NCBI RefSeq assembly: GCF_900128975.1 | Contig: NZ_FQVC01000006.1 | Coordinates: forward strand, 186,001 to 250,000 | Source of the DNA: Devosia limi DSM 17137 | GTDB taxonomy: Bacteria > Pseudomonadota > Alphaproteobacteria > Rhizobiales > Devosiaceae | DNA length: 64,000 nt | Direction: 5' to 3' | Shown: piece after piece, positions 17,509-26,597 of the stretch | Numbering within the stretch: the first letter of the stretch is position 1 | Layout: each line of letters begins with the position of its first letter | The notes under the pieces: generated by a model | Seen by the model: the letters and a program-made list of their open reading frames with translations, nothing else | Database searches by the model: none | What the model was told of the DNA's origin: nothing | Program-made: the position numbers and the translations under genes

Positions 17509-18712
17509 GGGCAACCCGATCACCGCTGCCCTTGCCCAATGCAGTAAGAACGATCAGCTTGGCGTCGAGAACCAGACTCTGCATCTTCAGGTAGCGCTGA
17601 TCGTAGTCAACCAGGGTTCGAGGAACGCTCATGTCAATCCCGTTGACTTGGGCGAGCCCTGTAATTCCTGGCGTCAGTTCCAAAACTCCCGCCTTCGAAC
17701 GCTCATGAATGAGCTCGGCCTGGGAAGGAAGGCAAGGCCGCGGACCGACAAGCGTCATCTCGCCAGTCAACAGATTCCAGGCTTGCGGAAGTTCATCGAG
17801 CTTGGTCCTGCGGAGAACCTTGCCTATTGCGGTGACGGAATTGCCAGTCACCTCATGGGTGGCAGCCTGCAAGGTGCCGACATGCATGGTGCGAAACTTG
17901 TAGCAGGTAAAGAGCACCCCCTTACGTCCGACGCGTCGCTGCGCAAAGATCCCGGGTCCCGAGGACTTGAACCGTATCGCCACCCAGATCGCCAGCAACA
18001 GCCACCAGAATACCAGCAAGATCACCAGGGCCGCAGCAATGTCGACCAGCCGGCGGACAACCTGATAGAAGGTGTTGTCGCGCTGCCCGCGAGAAACGAC
18101 GATGTCCGAGGGAGGGGTGTCTGCTTTTAGGATGTCGAGGAGCATAATCGCCAAGGTATCGATATCGATTGCTGGCCTGAGCGCAGTCAGGATCGTGATT
18201 GCCAGTCTCCTCGGCATTCCGCGCAGGTTGTTCATGAAAGACCAGCGACCCGTCCACCGTTCTCCGTAGGTGGCAGGCAGATACGCGGTGATCACTTCCA
18301 AATCACGACCAGCTTGAAGAACCAGCTTTGCTCTGCCCATGCGCTTACTCGCCGCATAGGGATGGACTGCCTTTTCATCCAGCGCATGTAGCGAAGAAAC
18401 GTAGACAAACCGGGGCACCCCAGCGGCACTTGCTATCGTGGCCAGCCGCTGGGGAAGCTCTACGTTAACGTCCAGATACTCCTGCTCGGAGGCATTCGCG
18501 TCCGAGTTCACCGCGGCCAGATTGATCAGTGCGTCAAAGCCCGGCGCGTTATCTTGCAGGTCCTCGTATCGACAGACTGGCAGGTCCGGAAACTGGCGCT
18601 GCAACCTATCCGCATCACGTCCAACAAGTAGCAACTCGACGCCCTGGGCCAACCAAAGGGGCACAAGCTGGCGGCCAATGTTGCCGGAAGCTCCCGTAAG
18701 GATCAATTTCAT
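17495..18712 (-). CDS. Fusion of NAD-dependent epimerase/SDR and undecaprenyl-phosphate sugar-1-P transferase
   Basis: 405 residues in two parts. Residues 1 to about 215 are an extended SDR (TGASGNIG near 6-13, [13 protein letters not shown] with the Tyr-x3-Lys pair). Residues about 220-405 form a bacterial sugar transferase: one membrane anchor ([17 protein letters not shown]), then [16 protein letters not shown] with the catalytic Asp-Glu, LVGPRP and [11 protein letters not shown]. The second half transfers a sugar-1-phosphate to undecaprenyl phosphate, starting the repeat unit. The first half could make or modify the donor sugar. These activities are often separate genes, so the fusion may channel a keto/amino-deoxy sugar. 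Its start overlaps the GT4 gene stop by four bases. Confidence 0.88.
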   Translation of the reverse strand: MKLILTGASGNIGRQLVPLWLAQGVELLLVGRDADRLQRQFPDLPVCRYEDLQDNAPGFDALINLAAVNSDANASEQEYLDVNVELPQRLATIASAAGVPRFVYVSSLHALDEKAVHPYAASKRMGRAKLVLQAGRDLEVITAYLPATYGERWTGRWSFMNNLRGMPRRLAITILTALRPAIDIDTLAIMLLDILKADTPPSDIVVSRGQRDNTFYQVVRRLVDIAAALVILLVFWWLLLAIWVAIRFKSSGPGIFAQRRVGRKGVLFTCYKFRTMHVGTLQAATHEVTGNSVTAIGKVLRRTKLDELPQAWNLLTGEMTLVGPRPCLPSQAELIHERSKAGVLELTPGITGLAQVNGIDMSVPRTLVDYDQRYLKMQSLVLDAKLIVLTALGKGSGDRVAPPLQ

Positions 18713-19902
18713 TGAGCTGTCCTCGAAAGCAAGCTCAGGGACACAATGTCCTTGGCAAGCTGGCCCGCGATCGTCTGGCGGTTGAAATCAGCGACAAAGG
18801 CAGCGCGGTCGGTGTGGCCGATCGTCAAGCCAGCAACAGCCTGCTCCAACCCATCGACATCGCAAGGCTCAAAAACCTCAGCATTGGGTAGGTTTTTCAG
18901 AACGAAATCAGCCGAGACCCCAGCGAGACCAGCAAGAATCGGCTTACCTGTGGCGCCGTACTCGAAGATCTTGGACGGAATTACAAGCCTGAATGCCGGA
19001 TAGTCATTCAGGTGTACCAACAGGATGTCGGCTTGCCGATAGTGCTCCATCAACAGCGCACGGTTCATGGGGGGCAGCACCTCAATGGCGAGACTCAGGC
19101 TCGTTTCATGTTCGACCGCCTTGATGCGATCATTCAGTTCGGACTTCTTGCCGCCGTCGCCAATAATGCGGAATCTGAAACGACCGTGGAGACGCGCTGC
19201 GGCATCGGGAACTATGCGGCTCAGGCCCTGCCCGTCCCCGATATTGCCGGCATAGACTATAAGGGGGAGCCCTTGGCGTCCGCCTTCGAAGTTCCGGCCA
19301 ATGAACTCATCGTCAATCCCGTTGGTGCGCAGAATTGGGGTCAGCCGAACACCGGCTCGCGCGAGCGGAGCTGCAAAGCCCGGAGATACGATAGTTATCT
19401 GGTCCGCCGCTTTGAAGGTGGCGCGCTGGATGAGCCTCAGGAGAGGCAATGACGCCCGGGCGGGCCCGCGCAGCATGTTCGACATGTTCTCCACGAACAG
19501 ATCGCGAATATCGAGGTGGAGCTTGGCCCTACAGCGCCGAGCGGAAAGCGCGCCAAGGCTCGCCGTCCCCAAGCGGGAAGATGTGGCATAAACGACATCG
19601 GCTCGCTCTGAGGCCAGACGTCTCAGTACCTCGCGCGCGAAGCCGAAGAAAGCAAAAAGTTGGTCCTTGAGGCCACTTTCGTGCCGCGACAGCGGTATCC
19701 GCTCTATGGTCAACCGGTCATGCGTTTCGAACGAAGGAGCTGGCGTCTGGAAAGATGCGTAGCGGTTAGGCGCTGTCGTGAGCAAGCGGATGGTATCGTC
19801 TGGTCCGAGCTCGTTGAGCAGGCGATTGACGAGTGCCCCAGTACGGAACGCGCCCGCGCTTAGATCTGGGGGGTAGTAGAAGCTGACGATGATGATATGC
19901 AT
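18709..19902 (-). CDS. Glycosyltransferase family 4 (WbuB-like)
   Basis: 397 residues from the ATG at 19902, with GGAG upstream. It is a GT-B protein: N-terminal MHIIIVSFYYPPDLSAGAFR, LHLDIRDLF, a mid-protein LIVYAGNIGDGQGL and C-terminal nucleotide-sugar region with IPSKIFEYGATGKPIL, the E-x7-E-like donor site. It resembles L-FucNAc/amino-deoxyhexose transferases (WbuB). It is directly downstream of the heparinase-like gene and upstream of the initiating transferase, a cassette seen in many O-antigen and exopolysaccharide loci. Confidence 0.9.
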   Translation of the reverse strand: MHIIIVSFYYPPDLSAGAFRTGALVNRLLNELGPDDTIRLLTTAPNRYASFQTPAPSFETHDRLTIERIPLSRHESGLKDQLFAFFGFAREVLRRLASERADVVYATSSRLGTASLGALSARRCRAKLHLDIRDLFVENMSNMLRGPARASLPLLRLIQRATFKAADQITIVSPGFAAPLARAGVRLTPILRTNGIDDEFIGRNFEGGRQGLPLIVYAGNIGDGQGLSRIVPDAAARLHGRFRFRIIGDGGKKSELNDRIKAVEHETSLSLAIEVLPPMNRALLMEHYRQADILLVHLNDYPAFRLVIPSKIFEYGATGKPILAGLAGVSADFVLKNLPNAEVFEPCDVDGLEQAVAGLTIGHTDRAAFVADFNRQTIAGQLAKDIVSLSLLSRTAQ

Positions 19903-19909
19903 GGGTCTC

Positions 19910-21544
19910 CTAGACGTCCCAATGGAATGAAACGTGGACGCTCGCTGGCAAGGCGACGTTGCGGCTGACGCGCAGGGCATGTGAGGGCAAAGCTATCCCG
20001 AAACCGGGATGCCAAGTCGATGGAATGAGTTCGGCTTGACAGTCGGAAGGAACGACGACCGTCATTAAACGACCGTACGACAAGCGCAAGGAAAGCCCGT
20101 TCGAGGTATCCTCGGGTTTGATGTCAGGGTGCAAGTGATAAAAAGCCTCCAGCAAGTGCACCCCGCTGCCACTCACTGTGTCTGTCACGGCAAGAAACCG
20201 CGCATCCAACTCCCACTGCCGCTTGTGCCTAGGCGCGCCAGGGCGATGCACGTAGCCATCGTGCTCGGCGGCTAAAATGGTTGGTTCGCCCTTCGTGTAG
20301 GCCAGCAATTGAGGTGACGCTCTCCGGCCGACCCTAAATCCGGCCCAGACGTCAGATGAGTTCACTCCATCAATACTCAGCGTCGTGTGCGCTGCCGTTC
20401 CGCGTTGGCGCCCTCGTTCAGCGCTTAGGCCATAGACCGAAGTGCCGCCATTGACAAACACTCGCTCGCCCCCGATCGAAAGCTCGAAGCTGAGCGTGTC
20501 AGCGTGTGCATGACCTGGCAGATAGCTGGGGCCGACCGCCGCCAGGTCAGCAAACAGCACAGCATCCTGAGCTTGAAGCCTTACATAGCCCGATGCGGAC
20601 ATCATGGCGGCCGGGTCGGGCGTTGTGGCAGGAGCAAGGTCCAACCTCACCCCATAGGCGTCCAACTCGGCAGGAGCGGGTGCAATGCCCAGCGTAGCAT
20701 CATTAAAGAAGGGGATGTCGCCATCAGGGTGGCGCATGACGCGGCTCCAAGCCAGCATCTTCTCGACAGCGCCTTCGATGCCGGAAGGCAGCGGCAGGTC
20801 GTAGGCTCGGCCGATATTCACAACGTCCAGCAGATCTTCGAGCACAATGAGGTGGTACATGGGGCTGAGTTCGAAATGGGCCCCGTCGTCAAGAATCTGC
20901 TCCTGGAGTTGGCGCTCGAGCAGTCGCCGGCCGAGCGACAGCCAGATATGGGCCTCTCTGCCGCTAAAATAGGCACCGGCGAGGTAAAGCGCCTTGGCAT
21001 TGGCGAGGAGATGGTTGCCCAGGATGTGGTGCTCAAGCCGGTTGCGAAGATGGCGGGCCTGAACCGCAAGACTGGCACTTGCCTGCTGCGACAAGGGTTC
21101 CACAGTCAGGTGCCACTTGATCCAGTTCACGATCCGCAAAGAAGTAGGATAGGGCTCCCAGCCCACCCCAAAAACGGGCGGGTTCTCTGCTATCCAGCGG
21201 TTGACAAGGTCCCTCTGCCAAGCAGTCCGTCCGCCCGCGTTCTCTGCAGCCAAGTCATCGAAATAGTGGAGGTTGTATAGCCACAGCAGTGAATTAGACT
21301 CGTCCTGCCATGCCGCCGCGGTAGAAACATCGCCGGGTCGGTTGAGAAGAATTACGGTCTCGGGACCTGTCAGACTTGCCTGCCTGACGGCAAAGGGCCG
21401 TATAGCGTCCCTGATGGTGCGGACTGCCGGAGCGGGTCGCAGATCAGGCTTGGGTCGATATGCTCTAAACCAGAGACGCCCCAGAATTTGGGAAGGCTTC
21501 AAGTGGCGCACGGTCGCGAAATAGCGTCTGAGGCGATGAAGCAT
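19910..21544 (-). CDS. Heparinase II/III-like (alginate lyase family) protein
   Basis: 544 residues with an N-terminal alpha/alpha toroid (LWLYNLHYFDDL, HHILGNHLLANAKAL) and a C-terminal beta-sandwich carrying the Heparinase_II_III signature GHAHADTLSFEL plus GTSVYG and TAAHTTLSIDG. No signal peptide is evident, so it is probably cytoplasmic. Members of this type are routinely found in polysaccharide loci beside the bi-domain oxidoreductase and a GT4, and their exact role there is unsettled. The ATG overlaps the preceding stop (TAATG), showing coupling. Confidence 0.88.
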   Translation of the reverse strand: MLHRLRRYFATVRHLKPSQILGRLWFRAYRPKPDLRPAPAVRTIRDAIRPFAVRQASLTGPETVILLNRPGDVSTAAAWQDESNSLLWLYNLHYFDDLAAENAGGRTAWQRDLVNRWIAENPPVFGVGWEPYPTSLRIVNWIKWHLTVEPLSQQASASLAVQARHLRNRLEHHILGNHLLANAKALYLAGAYFSGREAHIWLSLGRRLLERQLQEQILDDGAHFELSPMYHLIVLEDLLDVVNIGRAYDLPLPSGIEGAVEKMLAWSRVMRHPDGDIPFFNDATLGIAPAPAELDAYGVRLDLAPATTPDPAAMMSASGYVRLQAQDAVLFADLAAVGPSYLPGHAHADTLSFELSIGGERVFVNGGTSVYGLSAERGRQRGTAAHTTLSIDGVNSSDVWAGFRVGRRASPQLLAYTKGEPTILAAEHDGYVHRPGAPRHKRQWELDARFLAVTDTVSGSGVHLLEAFYHLHPDIKPEDTSNGLSLRLSYGRLMTVVVPSDCQAELIPSTWHPGFGIALPSHALRVSRNVALPASVHVSFHWDV

Positions 21545-23694
21545 TATCTCGCCTGGCCGGTCGCCAAGGCATTAGCTACTTCGATGCTGACCCTGCTGAT
21601 CTCTGCCAGTTCGGCAAATGGAACCGGTGCCTGCCGGTCCTTGACCGCCTTAACGAAGGCCGAAGCGCATTGCACCTGCCCCTTGTCCTGGCGCCAAAGT
21701 GTTGAGCGGGAAAAGCCCCGCCAGCCAAAACCCACAAGACGGCGGAAATTGTCCAGCTGCAGGATTTTGCCGCCACAGAAGACTTCGACTCGCTCCTTCG
21801 GGAAAGTCTGGCTACCATTGGCAAAATAGTGGACCGTGCCGATCGAGCCGTCGGCAAGATGCAGGGTGAACGTGGCCGTGTCGGGCGGCACGCCATCATT
21901 GCGCGGGATGCTCGCTGCGATACTGCCTTTGATTGGTGCCCCCACGAGAGAGCGGATCAGATCGACGAAATGGCAGGCTTCGCCGATGATCCGCCCGCCA
22001 CCTGCCAGCGGGTCTTGCGTCCAATGCTGCGGCGGAATTGGGCCTGCATTGACCGTAACAATGACGCTCTTGGGTTGGTCGCTGGTCCCCAGCAACGTGC
22101 GCATAGTCTCGATTTGCGGCGCAAATCGCCGGTTAAATCCTACGCAGACCACGGGGCGCTTGCCTTCGGCCTCAAGGCTATCATGGACTTCCTGCACACG
22201 ATCCAACTCATCCAGCGTAAGCGCCAGCGGCTTCTCAACGAATACGGCCTTTCCGGCGGTAAGTGCGCGGCAGACCAGCTCGGCATGGCTATCGTGGCGT
22301 GTTGCAATGGCGACGGCGTTGGATTCGGTATCGGAGAAAACCCTGTCCAGTTCAGTGGTAGCCGACTTGAACCCGTACTTGCGACCAATTTGGCTGGCAG
22401 AGGTTCCCCCGCTGCTGCTGATCATCTGCAAACTGGCGCCAGCCTTTACAAAGGCGGGGACCAGAACCCGGCTAGCATAATTGCCGGCACCGACGAAGCT
22501 GACTCTGGGCTCACCGATGGAGCCGGCGGGAGTGGAGGCGCCACTCGGATGCGCCAGCATCACCAGCGTCTCACCCGCCTCTGCGCGGAGCTCGTATTCA
22601 AGTAGAATAGCTAGGTGCGGAGTCTTACTCACCAGGATGCCGTACGCATCGGGGGCCGCAGCGAATGGGAAACGATGGGTTATCAACGGCGCCACGTCGA
22701 TCTTGCCAGCGGCCATCATGTCGAGCACAGCCTCGAAGTTGCGCTGTTCAGTCCAGCGCACGAACCCGATTGGATAGTCCTGCCCCTTTTCCTCGTAGTT
22801 CAGGTCATATCGGCCTGGCCCATACGAGCAAGACACCTGGAAGGACAGCTCCTTCTCGTAGAAATCGGCCCGTGACAATTCCAGACCCGTGACACCCACC
22901 AGAACAATTCGTCCGCGCTTGCGGCTCATTTTTGCTGCTTGCTGAACCGGCTCATTACTTGACGTCGAAGCAGTGATGATCACCGCATCTATGCCCCTGC
23001 CACGAGAGAATGTATCCGCGCGAGCCAGCACGTCCTCACCCCGCGAAGGGCAGACACCGGTAGCGCCGAAACGCTCGGCCAACGCCACCTTGGCAGGATC
23101 AAGATCTATGCCAATCACGCGACACCCCTGGGCGTGCAGCAACTGCACCGCCAACAGGCCAACAAGCCCGAGGCCGACCACCGCAACGGTTTCTCCCAAG
23201 GTCGGATTGGCCAGTCGGATACCGTGGAGCGCGATCGCCCCAACCACGGTAAATGCGGCAGCTTCGTCACTGACATTGTCGGGGATGCTGGCGACAAGGT
23301 TCCGGCCGACCCCGACCACTTCCGCATGCCCGCCATTGGAGGCGACACGGTCGCCCTTTTGGAATCCGGTGACGCCCTTCCCAGTCTCCATCACCACGCC
23401 AACGTTGCAGTATCCGAGCGGCAATGGCTGATCGAGTTTGCTGCGCACTGCATCGATCGTCGGGAGGACGCCGTCCGTCCGCATCTTGCTAAGCACCTGG
23501 CCAACTCGCTCGGGTTGTTGCCGGGCCTTCGAAATCAGGCCCGCCTTGCCGAACTCGACGAGCATGCGCTCCGTGCCGGCAGAAACAAGCGTGGTACGGG
23601 TTGCAATGATCACTTTCCCAGGTCCCGCCGCAGGCCGCGGGACATCGACCATCTCAGTCTCACCGGTCTTGAGATTCTGTAGAATTTGGCGCAC
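21544..23694 (-). CDS. Bi-domain oxidoreductase (zinc-type alcohol dehydrogenase + Gfo/Idh/MocA)
   Basis: About 716 residues. The N-terminal half is a medium-chain dehydrogenase (VSAGTERMLV, GYCNVGVV, VVGLGLVGLLAVQLL). The second half, from about residue 395, is a Gfo/Idh/MocA oxidoreductase with FVGAGNYASRV, AVFVEKPLAL and the GFNRRFAP active-site region. I prefer the GTG at 23694, because VRQILQNLKTGET matches the usual N-terminus and GGAGG lies ten bases upstream. An ATG at 23718 would add eight residues. Expected role is oxidation/reduction or C3/C4 modification of a nucleotide sugar for the cassette. Confidence 0.88.
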   Translation of the reverse strand: MRQILQNLKTGETEMVDVPRPAAGPGKVIIATRTTLVSAGTERMLVEFGKAGLISKARQQPERVGQVLSKMRTDGVLPTIDAVRSKLDQPLPLGYCNVGVVMETGKGVTGFQKGDRVASNGGHAEVVGVGRNLVASIPDNVSDEAAAFTVVGAIALHGIRLANPTLGETVAVVGLGLVGLLAVQLLHAQGCRVIGIDLDPAKVALAERFGATGVCPSRGEDVLARADTFSRGRGIDAVIITASTSSNEPVQQAAKMSRKRGRIVLVGVTGLELSRADFYEKELSFQVSCSYGPGRYDLNYEEKGQDYPIGFVRWTEQRNFEAVLDMMAAGKIDVAPLITHRFPFAAAPDAYGILVSKTPHLAILLEYELRAEAGETLVMLAHPSGASTPAGSIGEPRVSFVGAGNYASRVLVPAFVKAGASLQMISSSGGTSASQIGRKYGFKSATTELDRVFSDTESNAVAIATRHDSHAELVCRALTAGKAVFVEKPLALTLDELDRVQEVHDSLEAEGKRPVVCVGFNRRFAPQIETMRTLLGTSDQPKSVIVTVNAGPIPPQHWTQDPLAGGGRIIGEACHFVDLIRSLVGAPIKGSIAASIPRNDGVPPDTATFTLHLADGSIGTVHYFANGSQTFPKERVEVFCGGKILQLDNFRRLVGFGWRGFSRSTLWRQDKGQVQCASAFVKAVKDRQAPVPFAELAEISRVSIEVANALATGQAR

Positions 23695-23718
23695 TCGGCA
23701 AGGACCTCCAGCTGACAT

Positions 23719-23890
23719 AGCCGTCGACCATCGCCGACGGTTATGCTTCTACTGATGCCGACCCGGTGAAGCAAGAAAGCGATTGTCAGCAGTCTCGGCC
23801 GTTGCGACCTGTTAGATTTTCAAGCCCGGCACCGCATCTTCTGATTGGTCTGGGCCGTGCGGGTCGACAGGACGCCGAACCGTCCGACGT
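23719..23890. other. Intergenic spacer within the minus-strand glycan operon
   Basis: 172 bases between the HisF-like gene and the bi-domain oxidoreductase. It may hold an internal promoter for the last four genes. No strong hairpin or open frame was recognised. Confidence 0.4.
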
Positions 23891-24655
23891 TCAACGGCCC
23901 GAGCCAAACAGGTCCGTGGGTCTCTGGTAGTTAATCAGCACGGCGCGAAACTGACCTTTGAAAACGAACAGGCTGCCGGCGGCAGCGCCCACCACGCCCA
24001 CGGCATCGATGAGGTCCTGCATGTCCTGTATCGAGCCCGCGCCCCCAACAAAAGACAAGGGACCGTCGAACATCTTCCGAACCTGACGGGCAAGGTTGAG
24101 GTCATAGCCCTTCATCATGCCGTCGCGGTCTATGGAATTGATGATTATCTCTCCCGCCCCTAGTTCGGCGGCCTGCGCGCAAAAGTCCGCCAGAGCAAGT
24201 TTTTGCTTTCGGCGGCCGTTGTGCGTATAGATCGTATGACCTCGCAACAGGCCATTCGCGCGCACATCAATGGTCAAGACGACACTTTGACTGCCCACGG
24301 CGTCGGCCATCTCGCGGATCAGCTGAGGACGCGCGAACGCCGCCGAGCTCACCGAAACCTTCTCGAAGCCCAAGCCGATAAGTCGCGACGCCTGCGCAGC
24401 GTTGCTCACGCCACCGCCATAGCACAGCGGCATGCGCGACTCCACGGCGATGCCGCGCAGGCGATCAAATTCCGGCTCCCGACCAGCAACGCTTGCGTCG
24501 ATGTCGATGAATATCAGCTCATCAACTTGCTTTTCGTTGAAGATTTTTACCGCATTCAGGGGATCGCCGACATATTTGGCGTCCTTGAACTTTTGCGTCT
24601 TGACCAGCCCCCCATTGCTCATCAGCAGGCAGGGCACAATGCGGGAGCGGAGCAC
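23891..24655 (-). CDS. HisF-like cyclase of sugar amidotransferase module 1 (WbuZ/HisF2 type)
   Basis: 254 residues forming a HisF-family TIM barrel (IVPCLLM, VDELIFIDIDA, CYGGGVSN, TIDVRANG, EIIINSIDRDGMMKGYD, GGAGS). Start is GTG at 24655, two bases past the HisH stop. HisF2/HisH2 proteins in glycan loci supply ammonia to a WbpG/PseA amidotransferase that adds an acetamidino group to an N-acetyl sugar, rather than making histidine. The gene order amidotransferase-HisH-HisF here supports that role. Confidence 0.88.
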   Translation of the reverse strand: MLRSRIVPCLLMSNGGLVKTQKFKDAKYVGDPLNAVKIFNEKQVDELIFIDIDASVAGREPEFDRLRGIAVESRMPLCYGGGVSNAAQASRLIGLGFEKVSVSSAAFARPQLIREMADAVGSQSVVLTIDVRANGLLRGHTIYTHNGRRKQKLALADFCAQAAELGAGEIIINSIDRDGMMKGYDLNLARQVRKMFDGPLSFVGGAGSIQDMQDLIDAVGVVGAAAGSLFVFKGQFRAVLINYQRPTDLFGSGR

Positions 24656-24657
24656 GT

Positions 24658-25272
24658 TCAGCCCTCGGCAAAATTGCGGAACAAGGTGACGCCGTTGTCA
24701 TGGCTTTTCTCGGGATGGAACTGCACCCCGCGAATATTATCCCGGCTCACGGCACATGGCATGTCCGTCCCATAGGTAACGGTCGCCAGAACATGCGCTT
24801 CCTCTTCGGGTGCAAAATAGTAGCTATGGAGAAAATAGAAGCCGTGTTGGAGATCTATGCCATCAAGTATGGGGTCACTGCCGCGCCGCTGAATGGAGTT
24901 CCAACCCATATGCGGCAGCTTGGGAACAGAATTGATGGAATGCTGGTCAATCCTACGCACGCGGCCGGGAACCCAACCAAGACCGGGCATATTCCCCTCA
25001 TCGCTGGAACTGGCTAGTATTTGCATGCCGACGCAGATGCCCATCGCAGGCTTGCCCTTGTGAAGCACCTGCTCGTTGAGCACTTCTGTCAGGCCCAGGC
25101 GCGTGAGGTCCCCCATTACCCTGTCGAAGGCACCAACTCCTGGAAGAATGTAGCGACTGGCACTGGCCAGTTCTGCATGGTTGGAAGTAACTATGTGGGG
25201 GATTCTCAACTTCTTGTAGATTGTGGCAATCGCCGAGACGTTGCCAGAACCATAGTCGACGATCGCTATCAT
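24658..25272 (-). CDS. HisH-like glutamine amidotransferase of module 1
   Basis: 204 residues of class-I glutaminase: VDYGSGNVSAI at the N-terminus, nucleophile Cys in GICVGMQIL, and the His-Glu pair in VQFHPEKS. It releases ammonia from glutamine for the HisF-like partner and the sugar amidotransferase. It overlaps the amidotransferase gene upstream by four bases (ATGA) and is nearly contiguous with hisF-like downstream. Confidence 0.9.
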   Translation of the reverse strand: MIAIVDYGSGNVSAIATIYKKLRIPHIVTSNHAELASASRYILPGVGAFDRVMGDLTRLGLTEVLNEQVLHKGKPAMGICVGMQILASSSDEGNMPGLGWVPGRVRRIDQHSINSVPKLPHMGWNSIQRRGSDPILDGIDLQHGFYFLHSYYFAPEEEAHVLATVTYGTDMPCAVSRDNIRGVQFHPEKSHDNGVTLFRNFAEG

Positions 25273-26393
25273 CGCTTTACCGATCGTTCCACACCCAGCG
25301 CCTTCAGCACGCGTGCTCCCAGATCAAACATCCACTGCTGATTTGCGTAATCTTTGTAGGTCTTGCGCGGCATCTGGTGGTAGTGCTTCAGTTCGTCGAC
25401 GCCGATGCCGAGTTTGGTGGCTACATACTCGAACTCGTCATCGATAGTTGCAGGGTCATATGCGGGATGTTCAAGCTGGGCGAGAGCTTGATCACGCGAC
25501 ATCTGATCGGTGAGTATGAGACTGGAATACTGTACCCGCCTCGTGTCATAGCCGAACCGGGTCGGCAACCAGTAGGCCTCGAAGAAGCGAGTGAACCGAG
25601 ACTCGAAGTGCTTCTGCGGATATGGGCGCCAGCCGTAGGTCGTGGACAGGACTTCCGCCGCGTGCTCTTTGGTATAGGGGAGCAAATTCAGTGGCTTCGC
25701 AACCCTGACGCCACGGAAATACCGCAGGTAAACTTTGTGGAACAGCACGCTTGAAAACGGATAGGTATTGAGCGGGCGTGTACCGAACCTTCGATGAATG
25801 TCGCGCAGTTGGGCCATATCCGTGCCGTGATAGAGCCATTCAACCGGATTGCGCACGCATTCAGTAGCGAAGTTACCGCCGTTGAGAATATACTTGATGT
25901 TGTGTTTGTTGGCGAAATGATAGAGGGTCGCGATAAAGGCGTGATCCTGAGGAATATCAAGATGGGACACGCCTGACTTGAAAAAGGCGAGCTGGAAGTC
26001 GCGCATTTCTTCCCAGTTGATGACCTCAGTATAGAGGTCCAGGCCCAGACCATCGACCAGCACCTGGATATTGTTGACGGCCAGATCCGTATTCCAGCCC
26101 CCATCAACGTGAAAAACCAGGGGCCGAAGGCCGAACTCTACCACAGCAAGATGCAGCAGGTAGGAACTGTCCAGTCCCCCGCTCATTCCCATGATGCAGT
26201 CGAAGTCACGCCCCTTGCCGTCGGCCTTGATCTTTTCAACCAGCGCGCGAAACTTCGCCCTGCCCTCGTCATTCGGGAACCAGTTCGGAAGAACATCCCT
26301 TGCAAAGCCACGGCAATGATCGCACACGCCGTTGCTATCGAAGGTGATCCGCTCGTCACTCGTGTCCATCACGCAGTTCGAGCAAATCGTCAT
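25269..26393 (-). CDS. N-acetyl sugar amidotransferase, module 1 (WbpG/PseA family)
   Basis: 374 residues from the ATG at 26393, preceded by AGGAAG. It begins with a zinc-type CSNCVMD and CDHC pair, then the PP-loop SGGLDSSYLLHL of N-type ATP pyrophosphatases. ILNGGNFATE and NLLPYTK follow the pattern of WbpG/LegZ/PseA proteins. The reaction is ATP-dependent conversion of an N-acetyl to an acetamidino group on a sugar. Near a UDP-HexNAc dehydrogenase and WecB, a ManNAc/GalNAc-uronic acid derivative is a plausible substrate. A second, only distantly similar module exists at 42.3-45.5 kb. Confidence 0.9.
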   Translation of the reverse strand: MTICSNCVMDTSDERITFDSNGVCDHCRGFARDVLPNWFPNDEGRAKFRALVEKIKADGKGRDFDCIMGMSGGLDSSYLLHLAVVEFGLRPLVFHVDGGWNTDLAVNNIQVLVDGLGLDLYTEVINWEEMRDFQLAFFKSGVSHLDIPQDHAFIATLYHFANKHNIKYILNGGNFATECVRNPVEWLYHGTDMAQLRDIHRRFGTRPLNTYPFSSVLFHKVYLRYFRGVRVAKPLNLLPYTKEHAAEVLSTTYGWRPYPQKHFESRFTRFFEAYWLPTRFGYDTRRVQYSSLILTDQMSRDQALAQLEHPAYDPATIDDEFEYVATKLGIGVDELKHYHQMPRKTYKDYANQQWMFDLGARVLKALGVERSVKR

Positions 26394-26597
26394 AGATAGA
26401 CTTCCTGTTCTATAATCCGCAGTCCAAGGGCCACCCAAATTTGGGTGCTGAGGCCAGCAACAAAGCTATGTAAGCTCAGAATCGAGCCGTGCAATTAGCA
26501 CATCGGAACTTGGCTGACCAGCGCTCAGCGGCCATCCAGCGGGGCTCCGCATCCTGCTCAGACAACAGCATTGGCGACGGCGCTGAGAAGTGTAGGA

